From Candidatus Krumholzibacteriia bacterium (lineage in GTDB: Bacteria > Krumholzibacteriota > Krumholzibacteriia > LZORAL124-64-63), in assembly GCA_014859985.1 (NCBI GenBank), contig JACZKN010000414.1, positions 1 through 9,583 of the forward strand: DNA of 9,583 nucleotides, read 5' to 3'. Numbering within the stretch: the first letter of the stretch is position 1; every line of letters begins with the position of its first letter. Below, in pieces: positions 1 through 5,914 of the stretch. The notes under the pieces are model-generated. The model ran no database searches. It was not told the origin of the DNA and saw only the letters and a list, made by a program, of their open reading frames with translations. The position numbers were made by a program, and so were the translations under genes.

Positions 1-102
1 GGCGAGGCGGCGGTGCTGGGCGGGCGGGACATGATGTTCCTGGTGAAGGAAGACGGGCGATGGTGGGTGGTGGGGGATCAGTTTTCGGGAAATCCGGATT
101 GA
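1..102 (+). CDS. C-terminal end of an unidentified protein (5' truncated by the window)
   Basis: Frame 1 is open from the first base to a TGA at 100-102 and encodes the last 33 residues of a protein. The tail reads roughly ...MMFLVKEDGRWWVVGDQ... and ends in FSGNPD. A pattern of hydrophobic strand, charged turn (KEDG) and Trp-rich strand is common at the end of small NTF2/SnoaL-like or lipoprotein-type domains, but that resemblance is weak and I assign no function. Its G+C and codon use match the polysaccharide genes further right and differ from the two genes that follow, so it probably belongs to the resident chromosome left of the inserted cassettes. Confidence 0.6.
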   Translation, partial: GEAAVLGGRDMMFLVKEDGRWWVVGDQFSGNPD

Positions 103-158
103 GGTGCAATTGCGGCGGTGCGGTTGCTTGACCATTGATCGGGCCTGTGTAATTGGTA

Positions 159-165
159 GTTAGAT
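159..165 (+). other. Candidate integron core site (GTTAGAT), left end of the cassette block
   Basis: GTTAGAT fits the GTTRRRY consensus of integron crossover sites, where the integrase exchanges strands after the G. The bases TTAGAT would be the 5' end of cassette 1. They are largely complementary to the inverse core ACCTAAC at 1051-1057, as expected if both come from the same circular cassette. The site lies 38 nt before the gene start at 198. No hairpin like those at 1051 and 3391 is visible in 103-158, so the left partner is either an attI-type site or a chromosomal secondary site. A 7-nt match alone is weak; the support comes from position. Confidence 0.5.
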
Positions 166-197
166 GCATGAACCTGCATTGAATTGGGAGACTGGTT

Positions 198-1046
198 ATG
201 TCAGATGACAAGGGAGTTAGTTCGTTGAAGCGCGCAAAGGGATTTTTAACGATCTCCGCAGTGAGAGATGTTCTACTTGTTGCGGCTATAGCAATTGTGG
301 TCTGGAAGCTAGCGGGCGCAACGTTTGTAATAAACATGGATAAGTTCGGATTCGTCGAGTTACTGGCGACATTAATGGCGTTCTTCGCAATAGGGCTATC
401 GGTGGCCTTCTATTTCAAGGCGACCGAAACAAGCAATACGTTTTACGACAATGTCTACCACTTCACAAAGGACACATCGGAAATACTCGGTAGAATTGAA
501 GCTGGATTCGGGGAGCGTTTGCGGCATTTGGATGAGGGATATTCCGGACTTCGGGAAAAGTTTGACCGAATACCATTCGATGTCAATGAGGCAAAAGAGG
601 AAGTGGAAAAGGAGCAGAAAGAAGTAGAGAAGAAGGAAGCGGAGAAACAGGAGCTTCTCGAAAACCTCGCGGAACGAGCAAAGTTAGCCGAAGGTGAAAA
701 ACTGAAACTGTTTGAGGAGTTGAAGTCCCGTGACGAGTCCCTTGAAAACGCGCGGCGCGAGCTATTTCGACTTCGGAGAAAAATCGAACAGGCGGAGATT
801 CGCGAAGGCGTTCCGGAGGAACTGGCCCACTATCTGATCGATGCGTTACCTGCGGTCTTTGATTTGGACCGTAGAAAAGTTCTGCTGTCATCAAGACTAT
901 TGATAGAAAAGTTCAATGACTCTGTCGATGGACTCCGTCCAGAAGCTTTGAGGGATATGAGGCGCTTTGATCTTGTTGATGAGACCGATTCGCTTACTCG
1001 GAAAGGTGTGTTCTATTTGCGTGATTTGGTAAAGAGTCGGAAATAG
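198..1046 (+). CDS. Membrane-anchored coiled-coil protein of unknown function (cassette 1)
   Basis: This encodes 282 residues that I do not recognise as a named family. Two hydrophobic segments at about 24-45 and 52-73 should form a membrane hairpin. Residues 74-125 are mixed helical. Residues about 128-200 are dominated by E, K and L in heptad-like spacing (for example EEVEKEQKEVEKKEAEKQ) and should form a long cytoplasmic coiled coil. The last 75 residues are compact and end in LTRKGVFYLRDLVKS, which resembles the wing and last helix of a winged-helix fold; that is a suggestion only. ATG 198 is preceded by GGGAG at 186-190, and an in-frame TGA at 180-182 excludes a longer ATG/GTG start. The gene is A+T-rich relative to the flanks and lies alone in its own attC-type cassette. 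The neighbour is a defence-type ATPase, so a membrane sensor or effector role is conceivable but unproven. Confidence 0.9.
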   Translation: MSDDKGVSSLKRAKGFLTISAVRDVLLVAAIAIVVWKLAGATFVINMDKFGFVELLATLMAFFAIGLSVAFYFKATETSNTFYDNVYHFTKDTSEILGRIEAGFGERLRHLDEGYSGLREKFDRIPFDVNEAKEEVEKEQKEVEKKEAEKQELLENLAERAKLAEGEKLKLFEELKSRDESLENARRELFRLRRKIEQAEIREGVPEELAHYLIDALPAVFDLDRRKVLLSSRLLIEKFNDSVDGLRPEALRDMRRFDLVDETDSLTRKGVFYLRDLVKSRK

Positions 1047-1050
1047 GAGC

Positions 1051-1107
1051 ACCTAACAGCATGCAGCGGACGGCGTGCCGCGCCGCCGCTGATGCTGAGC
1101 ATTAGGC
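1051..1107 (+). repeat. attC-like recombination site 1 (end of cassette 1)
   Basis: The ends are ACCTAAC (1051-1057, fits RYYYAAC) and ATTAGGC (1101-1107, one base from GTTRRRY). CCTAA 1052-1056 pairs with TTAGG 1102-1106. Inside, AGCAT 1058-1062, CAGCGG 1064-1069 and CGGCG 1071-1075 pair without mismatch with ATGCT 1092-1096, CCGCTG 1086-1091 and CGCCG 1081-1085. This leaves G1063 and A1070 bulged and a 5-nt loop at 1076-1080. Extra unpaired bases in the left arm are the hallmark of attC sites, which are recombined as folded bottom strands. The 57-bp length is at the short end of known attC sites. The odd feature is A1101 where the crossover G is expected. No T-run follows the hairpin, so it is not a typical intrinsic terminator. 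Confidence 0.75.
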
Positions 1108-1140
1108 GGATCCAAGTCCGGGCGTGAGGCGCACGTAGCC

Positions 1141-3372
1141 ATGATTGAATCAATTACCATCGCTAGTGTTGCGACCTTCGGAACTACGCCAGAGGAAGTC
1201 AACGCGCTTTCCAAAGTCAACTTCTTTTTCGGATCAAACGGCACGGGAAAGACTACCGTCAGTCGCGTGATTGCAGATGAAACCAGGTTCCCAACGTGCA
1301 GCGTGACTTGGAGGGCGGGCGCCAAGCTGCAGACGCTTGTTTACAGCCACGATTTCGTCGAGCGGAACTTCAATCAACTGGCAGAGCTGAAAGGGGTGTT
1401 CACATTGGGCGAGAAGCAGCTCGATACTCTCGCCAAGATTGCAGCGGCAAAGTCTGAACTCGACACTCTGACAGCAAAAATTGAAGCCTTCACACTTGGA
1501 TTACAGGGCGCAGATGGGACAGGTGGAAAGAAAGGAGACCTAGCAGCGCTTGAGACCGGGTTGAAAGAGAAGTGTTGGGCGCAAAAGCAGAAGCACGACG
1601 CCAAACTGCAAGGGGGCTTTGAGGGGTATCGGAACAACTCGGAGAAGTTCAAACGCAAAGTGCTTAAGGAGCTAACAGCAAACAATGCATCCCTTCTCAC
1701 CTTGGCAGAATTGGAAAAAAAGGCCGAAAGCGTCTTCGGGCCGACGCCCACGGCGGAAGCACCTGTTCACTCTGTCGATGCGGCTAAGCTCCTTGCGCAC
1801 GAGGCAGACCCCATTCTGAAGAAGCGTGTTATTGGTAAGGAAGACGTTGATATCGCTGCGATGATCAAGAAACTTGGGAGCAGCGATTGGGTTCGAACAG
1901 GCCGGGCTTTCTACGACGCGAACGAAGGCACCTGTCCGTTTTGCCAGCAGAGCACAAGCGAGGCGTTCGCCCAAAGTCTGAATGATTACTTCGACGAGAC
2001 GTTTGTTTCGGATAGCAAGGCGATCGACGATATCGCCACGAACTACGCCACCGAGGCGGCCCGGATTCAGCAGCAACTGGCTTCAATCATCGCGTCACCA
2101 TCCAAGTTCCTAGATGGCGAGAAGCTCAAGGCAGAGAAGGAACTGCTCGATGCGAGAATCGCACTGAACAACCAGCGCCTGGCCGAAAAGAAGAAGGAAG
2201 CAAGCCAGGTGGTCGAGCTTGAATCGCTGAACAGCCTCATTGCGGCGATAACGACCCTAATTGACGCTGCTAACGCTCAAGTGACTGCACACAATAAGAT
2301 GATTGCAAACCTTGCGACTGAGCGCACGACCCTGACGGCACAGGTGTGGAGGTTCGTTCTCGACGAGCTGAAAGCTGACCTCACGGCGTTCAAAACGGAG
2401 AAAGACGGCTTGGAGAAAGCCATTTCGGCGATGACAGCGCAAATTGCGAATGCGACAACGGACAAGGTCAAGAAAGCAGCAGAGATTCGCGAGCTGGAAA
2501 AGCAAACCACTAGCATCCAGCCGACGATTGACGGCATTAACATTCTACTGTCGTCGTTTGGATTCCAAGGCTTTAAGCTCGCCAAAGCGGCAAGTGGGAG
2601 TTCCTACAAGCTGATTCGTTCAGATGGTTCGGACGCCAAGGCGACATTGAGTGAGGGTGAGAAGACATTCGTCACCTTCCTCTATTTCTACCACCTGCTC
2701 AAAGGCAGCGAATCAGATACCGGGATGACAACTGACCGCATAGTAGTCTTCGACGACCCAGTTTCCAGTCTCGACAGCGACATTCTCTTTATTGTCGGCA
2801 GTCTCATCAAAGGTCTAATTGATGAGGTGCGCGCGGGAACGGGAAACATCAAACAAGTCTTCTTGTTCACGCACAACGTCTACTTTCACAAAGAGGTTAC
2901 TTACGTTCCAAGACAGAAGGGTGTATCACCAAACGAGAGGACGTATTGGATCGTGCGAAAGCCCGGGCTGGTGTCGAAGATCGATAGGTGCCCAACTAAC
3001 CCGATCAAAACGTCCTACGAGTTGCTGTGGGCGGAAGTGCGGAAGCCCGAACGCTCGAATCTCGCTATTCAGAACACCTTGCGGCGCATCCTCGAAAACT
3101 ATTTCAAGATTCTTGGCGGTATCGATCTTGACGATCTCTGCGCGATGTTCGACGGGAAGGAGAAGCTCATCTGTAGATCGCTGTGCTCATGGGTGCATGA
3201 CGGGTCGCACTACGCGAGCGACGACCTCTACGTCTCGATTGATGACTCGATGGTGGACTCCTATTTGAAAGTGTTCAGAGCGATTTTCGACAAGTCAAGT
3301 CACAGCGCACACTACAGAATGATGATGGGCGATGCCTTCGTGGAGACAGCACCTCTGGCGGCGCCGGCATGA
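1141..3372 (+). CDS. RloC/PrrC-like ABC ATPase, putative anticodon nuclease (AAA_13 family; cassette 2)
   Basis: This encodes 743 residues. Walker A is GSNGTGKTT at 31-39. The FVERNF...LKGVFTLGE stretch at 72-90 is typical of the AAA_13 class. Residues about 95-465 are largely coiled coil, interrupted near the middle by CPFCQQ at 265-270, a zinc-hook-like tip as in RloC. The ABC signature LSEGEK is at 503-508, Walker B RIVVFDDP at 533-540, the D-loop SSLDSD at 542-547 and the H-loop His at 578. The C-terminal domain has R648-x3-E652, then H686 and H690 in SWVHDGSH. In PrrC an Arg-x3-Glu pair and a later His form the tRNA-cleaving site, so nucleotide-controlled cleavage of tRNA anticodon loops during phage infection is the likely role. 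Length suits RloC (about 750-800) rather than PrrC (about 400). No hsd genes are visible. ATG 1141 is the only fitting start; its Shine-Dalgarno (GAGG, 1126-1129) is weak and distant. The family call is firm; nuclease activity is inferred. Confidence 0.88.
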   Translation: MIESITIASVATFGTTPEEVNALSKVNFFFGSNGTGKTTVSRVIADETRFPTCSVTWRAGAKLQTLVYSHDFVERNFNQLAELKGVFTLGEKQLDTLAKIAAAKSELDTLTAKIEAFTLGLQGADGTGGKKGDLAALETGLKEKCWAQKQKHDAKLQGGFEGYRNNSEKFKRKVLKELTANNASLLTLAELEKKAESVFGPTPTAEAPVHSVDAAKLLAHEADPILKKRVIGKEDVDIAAMIKKLGSSDWVRTGRAFYDANEGTCPFCQQSTSEAFAQSLNDYFDETFVSDSKAIDDIATNYATEAARIQQQLASIIASPSKFLDGEKLKAEKELLDARIALNNQRLAEKKKEASQVVELESLNSLIAAITTLIDAANAQVTAHNKMIANLATERTTLTAQVWRFVLDELKADLTAFKTEKDGLEKAISAMTAQIANATTDKVKKAAEIRELEKQTTSIQPTIDGINILLSSFGFQGFKLAKAASGSSYKLIRSDGSDAKATLSEGEKTFVTFLYFYHLLKGSESDTGMTTDRIVVFDDPVSSLDSDILFIVGSLIKGLIDEVRAGTGNIKQVFLFTHNVYFHKEVTYVPRQKGVSPNERTYWIVRKPGLVSKIDRCPTNPIKTSYELLWAEVRKPERSNLAIQNTLRRILENYFKILGGIDLDDLCAMFDGKEKLICRSLCSWVHDGSHYASDDLYVSIDDSMVDSYLKVFRAIFDKSSHSAHYRMMMGDAFVETAPLAAPA

Positions 3373-3390
3373 GACGTTCTGTAGTCCATC

Positions 3391-3455
3391 GCCTAGCAAC
3401 CGGTTGCAGCGGACGGCCCATTGCGCGATCCGCCGCTGAACCGGAGTGTTTTGGC
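3391..3455 (+). repeat. attC-like recombination site 2 (end of cassette 2)
   Basis: The inverse core GCCTAGC (3391-3397) is one base from the complement of GTTAGGC, which is what joining the G at 3448 to the cassette 2 start TTAGGC (1102-1107) would make. In the stem, CCGGTT 3400-3405, CAGCGG 3407-3412 and CGG 3414-3416 pair with AACCGG 3439-3444, CCGCTG 3433-3438 and CCG 3430-3432. G3406 and A3413 are bulged, exactly as in site 1, and the loop is 3417-3429. Left arm TGCAGCGGACGGC (3405-3417) is identical to 1062-1074, and CCGCCGCTGA (3430-3439) to 1083-1092. The outer right end, GTTTTGGC at 3448-3455, departs from GTTRRRY, as would be expected if chromosomal sequence rather than another cassette follows. 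The TTTT could give weak terminator activity, but the shared bulges favour attC. Confidence 0.7.
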
Positions 3456-3515
3456 ATGCTCAATACCTGAATTGCGATGCGCCATAGCCTTGCGAGCCGG
3501 TTTCGCGCCGTGAAC

Positions 3516-3522
3516 GAAAGGA
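3516..3522 (+). promoter_or_regulatory. Ribosome binding site supporting the GTG start at 3529
   Basis: GAAAGGA at 3516-3522 lies 6 nt before GTG 3529. It is the only good Shine-Dalgarno near the start of the chain-length gene and decides for the GTG, which puts the first membrane helix about 30 residues from the N-terminus as is usual in Wzz proteins. Confidence 0.65.
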
Positions 3523-3528
3523 CGCTCA

Positions 3529-4533
3529 GTGGTCGAATCGAATTCTGATCGCACTCGCCATCAGGCGAACGGCGACGGCGACCTCGTAGACATCTGGTTC
3601 GCCCTCCGCCGCTCCTGGCGCCTACTGGCCCTGGCAGTCCTCGCCGGCGCCGCCATAGGCGTAGCCATCGCCCTCATCTCGCCGCCAGTCTACGAGGCCA
3701 CCGTCACGATCCTCCCCGGCGAGCAAGGCCCCGAGCCCGGCATCTTCGGCGCGGTCGCCGCGATGACCGGTCTCAGCCTCCAAGGCGCGACCTCGTACGA
3801 GGAGATCTACGGCCGCATCCTCGTCTCCGACTGGCTGCTGGATCAGTTGCTGGCCCGCTCCTGGCCCGCCGGCTCCGGAACCGGCACCGGCGCCGACAGC
3901 CTCACCCTCCACGAACTGGTCGGCCTCGACCCGCCCGGGGGCGAGGGCGCCAGCCGGATCGCCGACGAAAAGGCGAAGCGCCGTCTCCGCAACTCGGTCC
4001 TGGGCTTCTTCCGCGACACGAAGTCCGGCTTCATGATCCTGTCGGTCAAACTGGAGCGGCAGCCCGTCGCGGCGGCGGCCCTGGCGAACCACTGCGCCGG
4101 GCTCCTGGACGTCTTCAACCGGCAGGTCCGCAGCTCGAAGGCCAAGGACCATCGCATCTTCTGCGAGGTGAGCCTGGCCGACGTGGCGGAAGAGCTGAAG
4201 GCCCTCGAACAGGATTTGACCGCCTTCCTGGAGGAGAACCGCACCTACGCCTCTTCGCCCGCCCTGCTGCAGCAGTTCGGGCGCCTCCAGCGGGAGGTCG
4301 AGGCGCAGACGACGGTCTGGGTCGAGCTGCGCAAGCAATATGAGCTGGCGCGGCTGGAGGAGAACAAGTCCTCAATCTCTATCGACGTGCTCGACGAGGC
4401 TTCGGTGCCCCTCCGACCCGTAGCACCGCGGCGGGCTTTCCTCGTCGTCGTCTGGGCTTTCCTCGGCGGTGTGGTCGGCGTGGTGGTGGCGTTCTACCGT
4501 CTGGTCGTGCGCCGGCGCTACGGCCATGGTTGA
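3529..4533 (+). CDS. wzz: Wzz-type polysaccharide chain-length determinant protein
   Basis: This encodes 334 residues with the standard Wzz layout: a short cytoplasmic N-terminus with DLVDIWFALRRSWRLL, a membrane helix at about 31-50, a long periplasmic domain and a second membrane helix at about 303-323. The Pro-rich stretch VPLRPVAPRR (293-302) just before the second helix is a family signature. The region at about 215-280 is helical and rich in E, L and Q (coiled-coil arm). The protein should sit in the inner membrane and control how many repeat units the polymerase adds. No tyrosine autokinase domain follows the second helix, so this is a stand-alone regulator rather than a Wzc-type fusion. 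It heads the visible operon and its stop overlaps the next start by 8 nt. G+C is extreme (46/60 at 3841-3900). Other members of the polysaccharide co-polymerase family are the main alternative. Confidence 0.88.
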   Translation: MVESNSDRTRHQANGDGDLVDIWFALRRSWRLLALAVLAGAAIGVAIALISPPVYEATVTILPGEQGPEPGIFGAVAAMTGLSLQGATSYEEIYGRILVSDWLLDQLLARSWPAGSGTGTGADSLTLHELVGLDPPGGEGASRIADEKAKRRLRNSVLGFFRDTKSGFMILSVKLERQPVAAAALANHCAGLLDVFNRQVRSSKAKDHRIFCEVSLADVAEELKALEQDLTAFLEENRTYASSPALLQQFGRLQREVEAQTTVWVELRKQYELARLEENKSSISIDVLDEASVPLRPVAPRRAFLVVVWAFLGGVVGVVVAFYRLVVRRRYGHG

Positions 4534-5914
4534 TGCGGGTCGACCGCGGCTGAATTCCCTGGGAGCCGGAGTTTCTCCGTGGATCACACGCCTGGCCCTG
4601 GCCGGCACGGCGGTCTTCGCCCTCTACCTGGCCGGAGTCGGGCGTTGGCTCCTGCTCGCCTACATCGTCTATACGGTGTTGGAAGCCGGCCGGCAGGTGT
4701 TCCGCCGTCCGGGAACCCCGGACCCGGTCATCCTGTTTACTATAGGATGGGTCGCGCCGTTCGCCCTGACCTGGATCCCCGTCGAGCGGTTCATCTTCAA
4801 GGTCGAACCCCTGTCGCGCCAGGCCGACCTGACCTGGCTGGGTTGTCTGCTTGTTTTCCTATATTTCAGTGCCGTGGCGGGGGCCGTGCTCGACAGCGTG
4901 AGCGGACGAGGCCGGGCCAGCCCCATCCCGACCAGCCCGCCTATCCCTTGGTCATTCACCGTCCTGACCATGGCCGTCAGCAACTTCGGCTTCGCGGTGG
5001 CAGCTGCTGCGAACGGACTACGCCTGCCGGTATTTCAAGCTGACGTCACAGTTGCAGCAGCTGACTTTTTCAGCATCCGTGGGACGTCATCTCTATTCGA
5101 CCTCGGCAAAGTCGGGGTTCTCCTTTGTGCGTGGTGGATCGTGTGGCTTGTTCGGCGGGGTTCTGGTGGGCGTAAGACCCTTGTGACCATTGTACTCATC
5201 GCGATCTACATCGTGGAGCAGGTCCTCATTGGCAAGCGCATGGGATTGCTGCTGTCTTCGGGCGCTCTGATTATCGTTCTGGCCACATTGAGGGTCCTCC
5301 GGGTCCGGCACTTGGCAGTCGCAGTTCTTCTGGCAGCTTTCTTCGTCGCCGCCAATGCCTACATTCGAGCGAAGCCGTATTTCGAGTCGGGCTTCCGTGA
5401 CGAAAACGTCAGTGCCCTGGGTGACTTGTGGCAACTCGCTATCTTGCAGCCAGTTGTTTATGTGACAGAGACTTTCGGAAGCCTGGAGACCGTGGCCCAG
5501 GGAAGGCTTGATCCCACCCGTGTTGACTGGCGGGATTACGTGTTTCGAAATCCGGATGATGCGGCCCTGGAAGCCCCGGACGATGCGTTTCTAGAGCTTC
5601 GAGGGCGCGGCAAGATGGTTCCCTTTGTCGGCACCGCCATCGCCGCTGGGGGTCCGCTGGCTGGGGTCCTCATCACAATCCTGTTTGCGGCTGCCGTCTG
5701 GGGCGCCTACGCTTGGTCAAGTCGTTCGCTTGGGGTCATCATCTACGCGGACCTGGGGGCGAAATACTTGGTCGTTTGGACCGGCAACTACCTGGTGAAC
5801 GGTGGTACGTACTACAACTTGGCGTATGCGTTCGCGTTGTTGCTGCTCGCGGCCATAGCGCGTGCGGGGTGGCGCGACCGGGCCGTGGCGGGCGGCCCCG
5901 CAGAGGATAGGTGA
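4526..5914 (+). CDS. wzy: Wzy-like polysaccharide repeat-unit polymerase (multi-pass membrane protein)
   Basis: From ATG 4526 the product has 462 residues and about 10-12 hydrophobic helices (near 19-40, 68-84, 103-122, 142-163, 191-209, 217-235, 240-256, 262-280, 376-395, 428-446). A long hydrophilic loop at about 281-370 (YFESGFRDENVSALGD onward) is probably periplasmic. This topology, the lack of sequence motifs shared with transporters and the place between Wzz and glycosyltransferase genes indicate a Wzy/O-antigen-type polymerase that joins flipped repeat units. A frame extension to 4469 exists, but its first 19 residues (MWSAWWWRSTVW...) overlap the Wzz helix and look unlike a real N-terminus. 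ATG 4526 overlaps the upstream stop by 8 nt and suits coupling, although no clear Shine-Dalgarno is visible. G+C drops from 43/60 (4561-4620) to 30/60 (5041-5100) inside the gene. Wzy proteins diverge strongly, so the call rests on topology and context. Confidence 0.75.
   Translation: MVDAGRPRLNSLGAGVSPWITRLALAGTAVFALYLAGVGRWLLLAYIVYTVLEAGRQVFRRPGTPDPVILFTIGWVAPFALTWIPVERFIFKVEPLSRQADLTWLGCLLVFLYFSAVAGAVLDSVSGRGRASPIPTSPPIPWSFTVLTMAVSNFGFAVAAAANGLRLPVFQADVTVAAADFFSIRGTSSLFDLGKVGVLLCAWWIVWLVRRGSGGRKTLVTIVLIAIYIVEQVLIGKRMGLLLSSGALIIVLATLRVLRVRHLAVAVLLAAFFVAANAYIRAKPYFESGFRDENVSALGDLWQLAILQPVVYVTETFGSLETVAQGRLDPTRVDWRDYVFRNPDDAALEAPDDAFLELRGRGKMVPFVGTAIAAGGPLAGVLITILFAAAVWGAYAWSSRSLGVIIYADLGAKYLVVWTGNYLVNGGTYYNLAYAFALLLLAAIARAGWRDRAVAGGPAEDR

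Larger units (their letters stand above)
160..3448 (+). mobile_element. Putative two-cassette integron array (no integrase in view)
   Basis: Two genes in the same direction each sit between a GTTRRRY-like core and an attC-like hairpin. Cassette 1 would run 160-1101 and cassette 2 from 1102 to 3448. The leaders are 38 and 39 nt, and the stop codons lie 4 and 18 nt before the inverse cores, which is the compact spacing usual for cassettes. G+C across the block is far below that of both flanks. No intI gene is present in the window, so this is either the far part of an integron, a cluster of attC sites lacking an integrase, or cassettes inserted at a secondary site. Exact limits are inferred from the core positions and could be off by a few bases, especially at the right end. 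Confidence 0.65.

Noticed and set aside
103..158. Search for a third attC before the first cassette
   Set aside because: Only the small palindrome GCAATTGC at 106-113 is present, with no paired arms like those of the other two sites.
128..165. TTGACC (128-133) as a -35 box for the first cassette
   Set aside because: No acceptable -10 occurs at 16-18 nt spacing; TGTAAT at 148-153 is only 14 nt away.
1058..1096. Hairpin read as an intrinsic terminator of the first gene
   Set aside because: No T-run follows, and the bulged bases plus arms are repeated at the second hairpin; attC explains both better.
3451..3480. TTGGCA (3451-3456) as a sigma-70 -35 or sigma-54 -24 element before wzz
   Set aside because: The -10 position reads GCGATG, and no GC lies at the sigma-54 spacing, so neither promoter type fits.
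3622..4338. 238-codon open frame on the - strand
   Set aside because: It is a shadow of the wzz gene in very GC-rich DNA, with no domain-like features.
4469..4525. Upstream extension of the polymerase to an ATG at 4469
   Set aside because: The extra residues are a Trp-rich out-of-frame reading of the Wzz membrane helix; ATG 4526 at the stop of wzz is the more natural coupled start.
5001..5063. 10-nt inverted repeat CAGCTGCTGC / GCAGCAGCTG near the composition break in wzy
   Set aside because: The arms are 43 nt apart within coding sequence and made of Gln/Ala-type codon repeats; chance is a sufficient explanation.
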